Source: Gammaproteobacteria bacterium
GTDB taxonomy: Bacteria; Pseudomonadota; Gammaproteobacteria; Pseudomonadales; Pseudohongiellaceae
Length of the DNA stretch: 64,000 bases
Reading direction: 5' to 3'
Assembly (NCBI GenBank): GCA_019654215.1
Contig: BPDI01000001.1
Span: 1 to 64,000, forward strand
Positions within the stretch are counted from its first letter, which is position 1; every line of letters starts with the position of its first letter. Position numbers and translations under genes: made by a program. This document shows positions 28,686 through 38,533 of the stretch, piece by piece. Under the pieces are notes generated by a model. It saw only the letters and a list, made by a program, of their open reading frames with translations, ran no database searches and was not told where the DNA came from.

Positions 28686-29540
28686 TTGGGTAAAAGATTT
28701 TTGAAAATATTTCTCACAGCATGTTTTTCTTGTGGCCTAATTTTTGCGACTTCTCCCTCTTTCGCTCAGCTGCCAGAATTGTCGACTCCTACAACCGCAA
28801 CAGGAACGGAAACGACCGCGAAGTTTTTTGGTGGTGCAACTGCAGATAACGGTTCAACCTATGCTGACAGTTTTGCATTCGATGCTCCAATCGATATCGA
28901 CTTGGAAATTCAGGTTGAAGTTAGCCATATCAACACAGTGGGAAATCTTTATGTAATTATTTTGTGGGAAGGAAATTATTTTGTAAGAGATGAAAATGGT
29001 ACTTATCATCTATGGGATTTGTCGATAGAAAATTTCCGTGCAGCATTTCCAGCTAAAACTCTACAGTCTTCAGAAGCTATAAATATTGTTGACGACGTGG
29101 CATTTGGCCCCGCTGGTGTTTCTGACACCAAGTTGGATTTCTTAGTGGCTTACGACACCATGGCAGTACCTAGTGAATTTTTCTTCAATGGTGTTCCTTT
29201 GTCAGTTTCGATAGAAGCAGAGAAAGCAAATCCTCAAGTTGCAAAAAGTTTACAGATTTTTACTGACAATATTCATACACAAATTATTCAAAACAATTGC
29301 ATTGCCTGTCACGTGAGTGGCGGTGCGGCGGGCGGCACTTCTCTGGCATATGCAGCTTCTTCGATGCAAGCCGCCTTGGAATCAAACTACAACTTATTGG
29401 TTAGCTACATTAATGGCGGTGGTGGCGCAAGTTTGCTTTCTAAGCCGCAGGGTATTGGTCACGGCGGCGGTGCTAGACTGCAGCCGGGCACTAATCTCGA
29501 TAATCTGTCTGCCTTCATAGAGGCGGTATTAGCAGAGTAG
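28686..29540 (+). CDS. Secreted monoheme c-type cytochrome-like protein
   Basis: 284 residues with an N-terminal signal (ACFSCGLIFATSPSFAQ). The first two thirds are beta-rich with no recognised motif (DIDLEIQVEVSHINTVGN). The C-terminal third carries one heme attachment site, NNCIACHVSGG, in a small helical domain ending NLDNLSAFIEAVLAE, as in cytochrome-c-like domains. It is probably a periplasmic or surface electron carrier fused to a binding domain. The TTG at 28686 is used as start; the region just upstream may contain an indel that hides a better start. Confidence 0.6.
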   Translation: MGKRFLKIFLTACFSCGLIFATSPSFAQLPELSTPTTATGTETTAKFFGGATADNGSTYADSFAFDAPIDIDLEIQVEVSHINTVGNLYVIILWEGNYFVRDENGTYHLWDLSIENFRAAFPAKTLQSSEAINIVDDVAFGPAGVSDTKLDFLVAYDTMAVPSEFFFNGVPLSVSIEAEKANPQVAKSLQIFTDNIHTQIIQNNCIACHVSGGAAGGTSLAYAASSMQAALESNYNLLVSYINGGGGASLLSKPQGIGHGGGARLQPGTNLDNLSAFIEAVLAE

Positions 29541-29574
29541 GTTAAAAAGTCCAGAACTCACGGCAATCCCGCTG

Positions 29575-29703
29575 CTATCGCGCCGCTCGACCTACATATC
29601 CCTGGAATGTTCGCTCGACAAAGTCGTCAACGCCTGGGACGAACAGTACTGCGAGTACTGTGAGAACTAACACGATTACCATTCCCCAATAGAATTGTCT
29701 CAT
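29575..29703 (-). CDS. Small single-helix membrane protein (42 aa)
   Basis: Starts at ATG 29703, 14 bases beyond the stop of the upstream secreted gene, with GAGG nine bases before it. The sequence RQFYWGMVIVLVLTVLAVLF forms one hydrophobic helix, followed by VPGVDDFVERTFQGY and a basic end. Good initiation signals and close coupling support it as a real gene. The function is unknown. Confidence 0.5.
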   Translation of the reverse strand: MRQFYWGMVIVLVLTVLAVLFVPGVDDFVERTFQGYVGRAAR

Positions 29704-29716
29704 TAGTTAATACCTC

Positions 29717-30235
29717 TTAGCTCCGCGGTTCGGCTTCGAATAACCAAACACTTCCACTTTCAACGGAGGCGGCTGTGGTCTGTGATGGATATTTATTGGT
29801 AATTGCCGCAGTAATGCCTTCCAAGTCCGGACCTGATTGTATTCGGCGCAAGTTTCTTTCATAACGCACACCGTTTATACGAACTATGGCGCGGCCATCG
29901 GCCTCAGCTTGCAGTGGCCATTGCTTCCACATTCTCCCCACCGTGGTGCCCATGTATCCCGACCAAACATAAAGCTTGCCTTCATTCTCTGCAGTCCAGA
30001 TAGTGCGCGTAGTGGGCGGGTTTATGAGTTGTAGCTCAATTAACGGGATATCATCAACAAAACTCCAGTCTGGTTCTGGTCCAGAATAAAGTTCACCTTC
30101 TACGAGGGGGCCGCCGGAAAAAACGAAATTGGAACCATCGGAAAGACGTTGCTTAACTGCCGCAGTTGAAACCGCAGTGACAGGAATAAGTATTAAACAG
30201 AGTACAACGATTATTGTGTTTTTAACTATGGGCAT
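29717..30235 (-). CDS. Exported protein of unknown function
   Basis: 172 residues. An N-terminal hydrophobic segment (TIIVVLCLILIPVTAVS) is a signal peptide or anchor. The rest contains PLIELQLINPPTTRTIW, KLYVWSGYMGTTVGRMWKQW and DGRAIVRINGVRYERNL, which resemble the beta barrel of FMN-dependent nitroreductase-like or pyridoxamine-oxidase-like folds only in general look. I do not recognise the family. It lies 18 bases downstream of the VOC gene on the same strand and upstream of the 42-residue gene, so the three probably share one transcript. Confidence 0.6.
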   Translation of the reverse strand: MPIVKNTIIVVLCLILIPVTAVSTAAVKQRLSDGSNFVFSGGPLVEGELYSGPEPDWSFVDDIPLIELQLINPPTTRTIWTAENEGKLYVWSGYMGTTVGRMWKQWPLQAEADGRAIVRINGVRYERNLRRIQSGPDLEGITAAITNKYPSQTTAASVESGSVWLFEAEPRS

Positions 30236-30253
30236 AATTATTTCTCGATGAGA

Positions 30254-30646
30254 TTAGTAGATTATGAACTCGATTAAATTATTATCAGGATCCCTTGTAT
30301 AAATACTAGTGCCTTCCGTGCTACCACCATTCATTCCGCCTACTCTAGGAACTGGGCCTAATTCTACTTCAGCTCCAGCAGCATTTATTGTGGACAATAG
30401 TTCATCTTGGTTGCCTTCCCAAACAAAGCATATGTCTCCGGATCCTGGCGCCGCGGTAAGACCTCTTAAGGTAAACTGCGGATCTTGCCATAAGTCAGGC
30501 ATGTGAAAATTTATTTTGTTATCCCCGAAAGTAACGGCTTGGATGCTCCCTTGGTCAACCACACGGCAGCCAAGCGCGCTATAAAACGCTATCATTTCTT
30601 CAACCCGTTCCATGGGCACTGAAACATGATCGAACGATTTAATCAT
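30254..30646 (-). CDS. VOC family protein
   Basis: 130 residues. KSFDHVSVPMERVEEMIAFY opens with the metal-ligand histidine of glyoxalase-fold proteins. GDNKINFHMPDLW supplies a second His, GDICFVWEG replaces the mid-domain ligand, and TRDPDNNLIEFIIY ends with the ligand glutamate. It is a fosfomycin/glyoxalase-like enzyme of unknown substrate. A following gene is 18 bases away, and a strong terminator at 30823-30854 separates it from the TonB receptor upstream. Confidence 0.82.
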   Translation of the reverse strand: MIKSFDHVSVPMERVEEMIAFYSALGCRVVDQGSIQAVTFGDNKINFHMPDLWQDPQFTLRGLTAAPGSGDICFVWEGNQDELLSTINAAGAEVELGPVPRVGGMNGGSTEGTSIYTRDPDNNLIEFIIY

Positions 30647-30822
30647 AGCTGGAAATAGTACTACCTTTCATAGAGGATCTTACATACTCCATGGTGGTTA
30701 TAAACTGGAGAGGAACAATTGGTACAGTAAAATCTTTAACATAATGAGCAAGTGCGGCGATTGTTAGTAAATCAGCGACTAAAATTCTAAAAAACACTTT
30801 GCTATAGCGTTTCTCTGTAGCC

Positions 30823-30854
30823 AAAAAAAAGGGCGATAATTGATATCGCCCTTT
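30823..30854 (-). terminator. Rho-independent terminator of the TonB receptor gene
   Basis: On the minus strand an 11-base stem (30854-30844 with 30838-30828), loop TCAAT, runs into U8 (bases 30830-30823). It begins 45 bases after the receptor stop at 30899. Confidence 0.85.
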
Positions 30855-30898
30855 CTCTTTCTCTTTTCTATATAAGAAACAAGTATCTTATCACTTAA

Positions 30899-33507
30899 TT
30901 AGAAATTAACATTTATGCGGCCGTAGTAAAAGGCTCCTTGCCAGTCAACGTACGATCCAGATGCATAGACCCTTCCGCAACAGTAGTCACCGATTTGGTC
31001 TTTTTCAGGGTACTCGTCCCCTATGTTACGTCCACCAAGAGTTAAGGAAACCATATCATTGAGACGATAAGTTGCCTCTAGATCAAGAAACCATGTGGCG
31101 TCGTAATCTTGAATATTAGGCCATGGGTTTCTGTTTGAGTTCGACCACTCACCATAGTAGCTAGCCCTAGCCGTTAGGCGAAGGTTATCAATGGTATGTG
31201 TAAGCGTACCAACACCTTTCCAATCTGATAGCAAGTTCTCAAAATCGTACTCGCTTTCAACATTCAGATATTCACTGGGGTCAGAATCAAACTCTGTATC
31301 ATTCCAGCTTACGGCTATGGATAGGTCCGTTACCTGGGTGACTGGATATGTTGCAACTATATCTACACCTTCAGTTGTAGTGTCAAAGCCGTTGGCAAAA
31401 TAGAGCACACCACCAATAGTGTTAGCACCAGGAACTCCTGCAGCGTCTAACTTCAAGTAGTTCTGATAGGCGTCGCCTGCGGTTGGGTCAGTAGACACAT
31501 CTCTAGTCGAAACAGCTTGAGTTCGGTCTTCTATGTCGATCTGGTAATAGTCGACGGTCACATCAAGATCTCCAAGGCTTGCAACAAAACCTAAGGTCAA
31601 GTTGTCAGACTTTTCTGGCACTAGAGGAACAGCTCCAAGAGCTTGCGCTACAGGGCCGCCGGCCGGGAATAATCCGGTTGCGACCGGGAATCCGTTTGGT
31701 AAGCGCGTAGACACGTTGGTTGTACCTTGTTGCCCGGGAGTCGGAGCTCGGAATGCAGTACCGTAGGATCCTCGCAGTGCAAGGCCATCAGTCAGTTCAT
31801 ACCGGCCCGCAATCTTCCATGTAAGCTCAGAGTCGAAGTCATCATAGTCTTCGTATCTCAGCGCACCTTGAAGGAAAAGTTCGTCAGTAACATCAGCACT
31901 GAGGTCTCCGAATAGAGCATAAGAAGTTCTTTCATACAGCTCGGAAAATTGAGGTGAATAGCCCGGGAATCCATTAGAGCCAACACCTACAACCCTATAA
32001 ACCGGATCACTCGAATCCGCACAATTCAGGGTAGAGCCGTTAGCTATGACTGATGCACCAGCCGCAGTGGGCGTATTGCCGTTACAAAAGCCAAACGGAT
32101 CCTTAACCGCGTGAGGACCTGCTTTGTAGGAGTCAGGTTCCCCCTCAACAACTTCATAAGACTCGTCTAAATAGGTTGCGCCAAACGCAAAAACAACTGG
32201 GCTCGCCAGATTTGAATCGAATTCATAAGTGAAGTCAGCAGAAAATTGAGTTTCCTCATTAATCAGGTCTCCAGGTCTAAAACTCTTAGGAGAAGCTCGA
32301 CCCATCGAGGGATTAATCGTATTAGCTAATGTATATTGAATTTCATTTTCGCCGTGGCGTGCACTAAAGTCATAATTGAGGCCGTTGTCCCAATTCCCTC
32401 TAATACCACCAGCGAGTGAAAAATCTTCAATCTCGCCAAAGAATCTGGGAGTGAATCCACCAGGATATTTCTCTAACGGGTCATAAATGCCCCGTTCGAC
32501 TCACGGAGTTGTTCAATTGTTCCATTTCTCGGGTAACGATAGAAAAAGCTACCGTCTGATTCGCTCTCTCTGTAGTTACCAAATGCATATAACTCAGTGT
32601 CAGCGTCGATATCGTAACCAGAATTGAAGAACAAGCTTATAGCTTCAGCATCCGGCTCGCCCCAAGGCTGCACAACGTCACCATAACCTGTGTTAGCTGC
32701 GGCTGTACCGGCTTGATACGTTGCGTCTTCGGTAAACGCCGTGTATGACTTGCTTGAGTTATAGCCTGGAAGATTGGGATCTACACAAAACCATGAATTA
32801 CAATACTGTTCACCGCGACTTGTCGCGTCAGCCTCATAAATCTCAGCTGAAAGGCTAAGAAAGCCGCTATCACCTAAAGGAAGGCCGATGTTACCTGAAA
32901 TTGTGTACGTTTCTCCGTCTCCTTCAGAATATTCGCCTTGCTGAATGCTGAGGCTGCCGCCGGAATTATTCTCTTTAAGTCTAAAGTTGATAACACCTGC
33001 GATCGCGTCAGATCCATATTGTGCCGACGCTCCATCTCTAAGAACTTCCACACTGCCAATTGCAGATGCAGGAATAGTTGCTATGTCGGGGTTTTGGGTA
33101 CCGCTCCCGCCAATTGATACGAGCGCAGAACGATGGCGTCGTTTTGAATTCACCAATACCAAGGTTTTATCCGTAGGCAATCCTCGCAACTGTGCGGGAC
33201 GAATAAACGTCGCACCATCAGAGATTGGTTGCCGGGCTAAATTAAAAGAGGGAACAAGAGTTCTTAAGATATCGTTTGTATCCGTATAGGATACTGCCTC
33301 TAAATCTTCAGCCGAGAAAACGTCAATAGGAACGGGAGAGTCCCCAACTGTTCGTGGTCGGCCTCGAGCACCCGTTACGATTATTTCTTCTAATCCGCTA
33401 GCTTCTTCCTGTGCTTGTGCCACAGAAACAAACCCAGCGGGCGCTAGCATTCCTAGCGCTACAGCGCTAGCAAGAAGCTTTTTTGCCAATTTAGGTCTAC
33501 CGTTCAT
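30899..33507 (-). CDS. TonB-dependent outer-membrane receptor, one frameshift
   Basis: About 870 residues. A long signal (KKLLASAVALGMLAPAG) is followed by the TonB box and plug start LEEIIVTGARGRPR. The plug is seen in RGLPTDKTLVLVNSKRRH and VEVLRDGASAQYGSDAIAGV. The C-terminal beta barrel ends with a terminal aromatic (RINVNF). A shift near 32480 separates the plug and early barrel from the rest; bridging restores one protein. It imports a substrate across the outer membrane using the Ton system; substrate unknown. No sigma/anti-sigma pair is adjacent. Two cysteines in an extracellular loop (QYCNSWFC) could be a disulfide. Confidence 0.92.
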
Positions 33508-33939
33508 TTATTCCCCCTTTGGAATTAATGCTAACCAAATAACTAGTTGTTCTGAAAATCTAATTGATCTTTCTGGGATAAGTTAAGGCGCGCGTCGAGA
33601 GGTGGTTTGACAGAAAACTGTGGTTGCTACCCAATCTCGCGAAATGTCCTTTCCCCAAAAGGTTAAGCCTAATTTCCCTAATGCAAAATGTCCACAAAAG
33701 AAATGGTTATATCGTTCAGTTTATGCCTGTTTTTAGGACATTTTTCCTTTTTATGTTGAGAAATTTACAGTTTCGGGCCAACCACTACCAGTAGGGGCAT
33801 ATTTATCGATAAGCCACAACAGGTTGGTTAAGATTTACATAGAAAAATAGAGGAATTTATCGGACAAATAGCAATTTGAGAGTAAACTAGCGAATAATCT
33901 CCAGAAAGGCTCACTTCAGGCTGCTAAAGGAACACAAAA
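33508..33939. other. Divergent intergenic region
   Basis: 432 bases between the TonB receptor (minus) and the peroxiredoxin-like gene (plus), so promoters for both should be here. The A/T-rich part around 33720-33890 is the likeliest place. I see no convincing paired -35/-10 boxes, no riboswitch-like fold and no coding sequence. Confidence 0.4.
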
Positions 33940-34486
33940 ATGCCGCAGAAACTCAATCCCGGAGAACTTTTCCCCAGTTTGAATCTAAGCCTTTTAGGTG
34001 GGGGTTCTTTAAATATGCCAGAAGATTTGAGTGGTCCAATGACTCTCGCCTGTTCTATAGAGGCATTGGTGACCCTATTGTTGTCGGCTCTTAGCTGGCT
34101 ATGCGGCACGCCGTGATGCGTTTGCTGAACAAGGGGTAAAAATCATAGCAGGATCGGTGGATGATGCCGAAAAGACGGCGCCGATAGCCAAAAATCTGAA
34201 TTTTCCTGTTGCCATTAAATGACTCGAGCTGATGGCGATGCTATGGGCTCTTGGTGGGAAGAAAAGCGAGAAATAATTCAACCAAGCGAGTTTCTCTTGT
34301 CAGAAAAAGGGAAAGTATGATTCAACTTATTCCAATGGACCTATAGGTAGGATGGATCCGGAAGAAACTCTTTCATTAGTTAAGTATCTGAACGAGCAAA
34401 GGGCCAAAGTTAAGGCAGCATCTAGAACTCTTCTTTCTAGGATTTCTATAGGGGGAGGGAATTATGACGACAATAATTGCGTTTAG
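33940..34486 (+). CDS. Candidate selenocysteine-containing AhpC/TSA-like protein (TGA in a UxxC motif), frameshifted
   Basis: About 180 codons with several indels. The start PQKLNPGELFPSLNL and LSGPMTL leads into LFYRG (indels near 34050 and 34063). HW, TGA (34070-34072), then PYCCRLLAGYAARRDAFAEQ continue in a single frame. Relatives have FYRGxWCPYC, so the TGA stands exactly at the first Cys of a CxxC site, giving UxxC. EQGVKIIAGSVDDAEKTAPI and, after a shift near 34225, MTRADGDAMGSWWEEKRE and IIQPSEFLLSEKGKV complete the thioredoxin fold. AGG stands nine bases before the ATG. It may be a thiol-dependent oxidoreductase or peroxidase. The end is uncertain because of indels. Confidence 0.7.
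34085..34113 (+). promoter_or_regulatory. Candidate bacterial SECIS element
   Basis: Lower stem CGGC (34085-34088) with GCCG (34110-34113), an internal loop, upper stem GCTG (34094-34097) with CGGC (34104-34107) including one U-G pair, and apical loop GCTATG. The loop begins 25 bases after the TGA and its first base is G, as expected for SelB recognition. It is weaker than the hairpin at 14703; judged by eye only. Confidence 0.4.
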
Positions 34487-34820
34487 TTTCGCAGCAATAT
34501 CCATCGCTGCTCTTATCTTTTTGGTTGCTCCCGGAGTAATTCTTGAACCATTCACTTTCCCGCTGGAAGCGGTGTTTACCAAGGCTTGGAATACCATAAG
34601 AGCCATTCTCGGTATCGCATTTGTCGTCGTCGCTCCTGGCAGCCAGAATCCGACACTGATATATACTCTCGGCGTTTTATTCTTAGTCGCAGCGATTGTT
34701 GTCGGTGTGATGCCGAAGGAACATTTTGTTAATCTAACTAATCGGTACCGCTATTTTCCTCAGTGGGCTCGCGATTGGGTGGGGCGCTGGCACTCATGGC
34801 TCTTTGGTACCTGGCGCTGA
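34464..34820 (+). CDS. Small inner-membrane protein of unknown function
   Basis: 118 residues with three hydrophobic helices (IIAFSFAAISIAALIFLVA, TIRAILGIAFVVVA and IYTLGVLFLVAAIVVGV) and a basic, Trp-rich cytoplasmic tail (PQWARDWVGRWHSWLFG). It has no recognised domain. GGGGGAGGG lies just before the ATG. The gene overlaps or touches the end of the peroxiredoxin-like gene, so it may be translated with it. Confidence 0.65.
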   Translation: MTTIIAFSFAAISIAALIFLVAPGVILEPFTFPLEAVFTKAWNTIRAILGIAFVVVAPGSQNPTLIYTLGVLFLVAAIVVGVMPKEHFVNLTNRYRYFPQWARDWVGRWHSWLFGTWR

Positions 34821-34945
34821 TTTTACTTTAGCAATTTGTAACGAATGGTCATTCTTGTCTAGGTCTGCTTGGTCCGAGCAATTAGGCTCGTGTTAGAATT
34901 TTAATCGGAACCAAAGCTTCTGAACTTCTCTTGGGAATGACTTAA

Positions 34946-36965
34946 GTGGTTGAGACAAAAATAATAAAACGATCATTACTTAAAATTTTCTGCGCTGTTG
35001 CTGGTCTAGCAATCGGCCACAATTCTTTGGCCCAAGACAATGAACAAGCTCATCCATTAGTTCCTCTGTTTGAAGAAAACTGTGCCACCTGCCAGGCCCT
35101 ACTACCCAAACCGCGGGCATTAACTTTAGTGCCCTCATGCAGGAAACACCGCTGGTAAAAAACCTGGAAACCTGGCGTCGGGTAATCGGCGCATTAGAAG
35201 TTGGAAAATGCCTCCTCCAGAAGCGCCTCAACCTTCCGATGAAACCAGAGCTGAGATGCTGACGCTGTTACGCCAGGACATTGAGGAATTCGATTTTTCG
35301 GTCTTGGACAATCCCGGCTTCGAGCTTATGCGTCGACTCACACACACGGAGTACGATAATACTGTTCGTGATTTATTCGGTGTTGAATTAAATGTTACTG
35401 AACGATTTCCTACAGAGCTGATTGGCAATAGTGGTTTTGAGAATTCTTCAAATACTTTGTTTCTTCAGTCTTCATTAATGGAAAGATACATTGGTGCTGC
35501 CCAAACTATTGTCGATTTGGGATTGCCATCTGAACCAACAACCGATGCACATTTTCTTACTCGAGAATTAATTTATGTGATGACACCTGACGCTAATATG
35601 TCCGAAGAAGCAGCAAGCACAGCGGTTTTCGAATCCTTTTTAAACAAGGCCTATAGACGTCCGGTTACTGATAAAGAATTAAGCAATGCAAAAGAGCAAT
35701 TTTTTGCGGCTCGCACCAGTGGACTGTCATACGAAGGCTCGATTAAACAAGTCATCCAATCAGTTTTAATCTCCCCAAAATTTTTATTGAGGGTCGAAGT
35801 AGGTAGCGAGGGAGCCGATTCTTATCGGGTTAATGATTATGAGCTTGCTTCAAGACTTTCTTATTTTCTCTGGGCAACGATGCCTGACCAGGAGCTTTTT
35901 GATTTAGCTGCAGAAGATAAATTAAGTGATCCAGAAGTTATTCAACAACAATTGTCACGAATGTTGGCGGATGAAAAAGCCAACACATTAGGCGATCTTT
36001 TTGCAGCGCAGTGGTTGGGCTTTCATAATGTTGGAACCCGCATCTGGCTGGATCCAATCGATAATCCCTGGTGTACCGACACTCTCATGAACGCCATGCG
36101 CGACGAGACTTCCATGTTTTTCATGTCGTTGTTGCGTGACGACTTGCCTATTCGCACACTGATCGATGCAGATTTCACCTTCGTGAATGAAGAGCTGGCC
36201 AGCACTTTGTATGGTATGGACTACATTCGAGGTGATCACATGCGCCGGGTTCCGATTTATAACCCTAATCGGGGCGGTGTTCTTGGGCACGCCAGCATTC
36301 TCGCTTTAACATCGAATTACAAGACCACCAGTCCGGTTAAGCGTGGTGTGTATGTACTCGACACCATATTAGGCACACCCCCTCCTGAGCCTCCGCCCAA
36401 TGTTGGCATATTGAGCCAAGAGTTGCAGGAGATGGAAGAAATGAGTTTCCGCGAAAAAGTGGAGATGCATTCTTCCAACGCATACTGTAGTGGTTGCCAC
36501 AGCAGAATCGATCCTATTGGTTTCAGTATGGAAAACTTTGCCTACTTTGGTCAGTGGCGCGACACTTATGATTTCAGAACCCGAGTGGATTCCCCCGATG
36601 AAGCTGATGAATCAATCACTCTCAATACAGAAACGAGCCCTGATCCTATAACTATTCACTTTAAGAATACGAGAAGACCAATTTCTGCCGGAGGATCGTT
36701 GCCTGATGGAACAAGATTCGATGGTCCAGCAGGTTTGAAAGAAGCGTTGCTACGAGATCGTCATGACGATTTAATTAGACAGGTCGTTTCGAAAATGTTG
36801 GCTTATTCGTTAGGACGCCAACTTGAGTACTACGATGAACCGGCAGTTTTAAAAATCATTGCCGCACTCGAAGCTAACGACTACCGATTTCAAACACTCT
36901 TAGAAGAAGTTGTAGCGAGTTATCCGTTTCAGTATAAAAAAAACCCAGGCGAGGAGATTCACTAA
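34946..36965 (+). CDS. Exported DUF1592-type multidomain cytochrome-like protein, pair 1
   Basis: About 673 residues with one indel near 35105. A signal ends near HNSLAQ. FEENCATC starts a heme site that continues in the next frame. FELMRRLTHTEYDNTVRDLF is DUF1587, AYRRPVTDKELSNAKEQF is DUF1595, VNDYELASRLSYFLWATMPD is DUF1592, SILALTSNYKTTSPVKRGVY with CSGCHSRIDPIGFSMENF is DUF1588 with a second heme site, and LAYSLGRQLEYYDEPAVLKI is DUF1585. This domain order is known from planctomycetes and marine proteobacteria; the function is not established. The stop overlaps the next start (TAATG), so it is translationally coupled to the DUF1552 gene. Confidence 0.88.
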
Positions 36966-38314
36966 TGAAATCCTGTACTTTCTCCAGGCGCGCTATTCTG
37001 CGCGGTATTGGAGCAGCGGTTGCATTGCCATTGATGGATGTTGTGCCTGCTTTCGCACAATCCCCATTGCCAATTCCGTCTGGAACAAATCGACTCGCTT
37101 ACCTCTATTTTCCGAATGGAATTCCCAGAGGTATCTGGTATCCAGAAGAGACGGGGCCGAATGGCGAGCTGATAAAACTTAATGAGTGGATGAGTCCGCT
37201 TGAACCTCACAAGCAGGACATCAATATTCCTAGCAATGTGTGGACACCAGAAGGTAACGGTCATGTTAATGGCACACCAACTTGGTTAACCGGACACAGT
37301 TATGACTCACGCGCTGTAAATGCCGGAGGAGTTTCCGCCGATCAAATCGTAGCTCGTCATTTACGGGAAGAAACATTGCTCCCTTCATTGGAACTATCAA
37401 CCAAGGGTGAGGGTTACTTTTCTAATTCATTGCCACGAAATGCTATCTCCTGGTCTGCACCAGATAGGCCCATGGCAAGAGAAATCGAACCGCGCACAAT
37501 TTTCGATCGTATGTTTAGTACACAATCTAGTGTGAACAGTAATCGCTCTGTGATGGATGCTGTGCTTGCCGAAGCTCGATCATTAAATAGTGTGGTTAGC
37601 TCGGCTGATAGGTTACGTCTGGACGAATATTTTGAATCAATTCGCGCACTAGAGCGGCGCATTGAGTTTGCAGAAACACAATCAACTGAAATGGCAAATG
37701 ATGGCGCGCTTACCGATACGCTGGTTGCACCTACCCCGGGTATTCCTGCAGATCATCAGGCCTATATTCGTTTGATGATGGATTTGATGATCATGGCGTT
37801 TCAGTCCAATGCAACTCGTGTTGTGACTTTTATGCTGGATCACGGTCAATCAAATCGCTATTTCAATTTTATTCCAGAAGTTAAAGGTACTTGGCATGCG
37901 CTATCTCACTATCAAAATGCTTCAGGCATGACGGAAGATGATGATGGCACTACATCCTGGGAGTCAGTAGAGCAAAAGCGTGCCATGTATGCTGAAGTGA
38001 TTCGCTGGCACCACACGCAAGTCGCTTATTTATTCGATCGCATGAAGTCTATTCGTGAGTCCGACGGTAATACCTTATTAGATAACTCAATGATCCTAAT
38101 GGGTGGCGCGCTTGGTGACGGTAACGAGCACGACGCTTCCCACTTGCCTACCTTATTGGCGGGTCGCGGCGGAGGAACTATTCGCACTGGTCGTTTTATA
38201 GAGCATGAAGAGCAGATTGACCTGGGCACGATCCATCTAGCGCTTATGCAGCGCATGGGTGTGCAACTGGATAAGTTAGGCACGGCAGAATCGGCGTTCC
38301 AAAATCTAATATAG
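36965..38314 (+). CDS. DUF1552 protein with twin-arginine signal, pair 1
   Basis: 449 residues. The N terminus SRRAILRGIGAAVALPLMDV is a Tat-type signal. The body has LAYLYFPNGIPRGIWYPEE, GTPTWLTGHSY, SVMDAVLAEARSLNSVVSSAD, DLMIMAFQSNATRVVTFMLD, NSMILMGGALGDGNEHDA and HLPTLLAGRGGG, all characteristic of DUF1552, which belongs to the alkaline-phosphatase/sulfatase-like (DUF1501-related) group. It is intact. It always sits behind a DUF1592 gene, here and at 61483, so the two proteins probably work together in the periplasm. Confidence 0.9.
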   Translation: MKSCTFSRRAILRGIGAAVALPLMDVVPAFAQSPLPIPSGTNRLAYLYFPNGIPRGIWYPEETGPNGELIKLNEWMSPLEPHKQDINIPSNVWTPEGNGHVNGTPTWLTGHSYDSRAVNAGGVSADQIVARHLREETLLPSLELSTKGEGYFSNSLPRNAISWSAPDRPMAREIEPRTIFDRMFSTQSSVNSNRSVMDAVLAEARSLNSVVSSADRLRLDEYFESIRALERRIEFAETQSTEMANDGALTDTLVAPTPGIPADHQAYIRLMMDLMIMAFQSNATRVVTFMLDHGQSNRYFNFIPEVKGTWHALSHYQNASGMTEDDDGTTSWESVEQKRAMYAEVIRWHHTQVAYLFDRMKSIRESDGNTLLDNSMILMGGALGDGNEHDASHLPTLLAGRGGGTIRTGRFIEHEEQIDLGTIHLALMQRMGVQLDKLGTAESAFQNLI

Positions 38315-38533
38315 AGTTTAAATCTCGCAATAGATTAATATCGAGCAATAGCGACTTGTGAATAGCGTTATCAGTGCCGTCTGATGATGTGAGAATGTTA
38401 GATCACTCGGACTCAAAAAATGCTGATTGTTGCCTTCAGTATGTTCGTGCTTTCGTTGCGTGATCGCAAAGAGTAATCCTTGATTCAGCTATAGCTCCAA
38501 GGCTCATGAGTATCAGATCTTCGTGTATGCCGA

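Noticed and set aside
30639-30824. 61-codon minus-strand frame after the TonB terminator
   Set aside because: Only a TTG start directly behind the terminator stem and overlap with the VOC gene start; no domain.
34220-34240. Second TGA after the PVAIK segment of the peroxiredoxin-like gene, as another Sec codon
   Set aside because: The downstream MTRADGDAMGSWW continues in another frame, so this stop comes from an indel.
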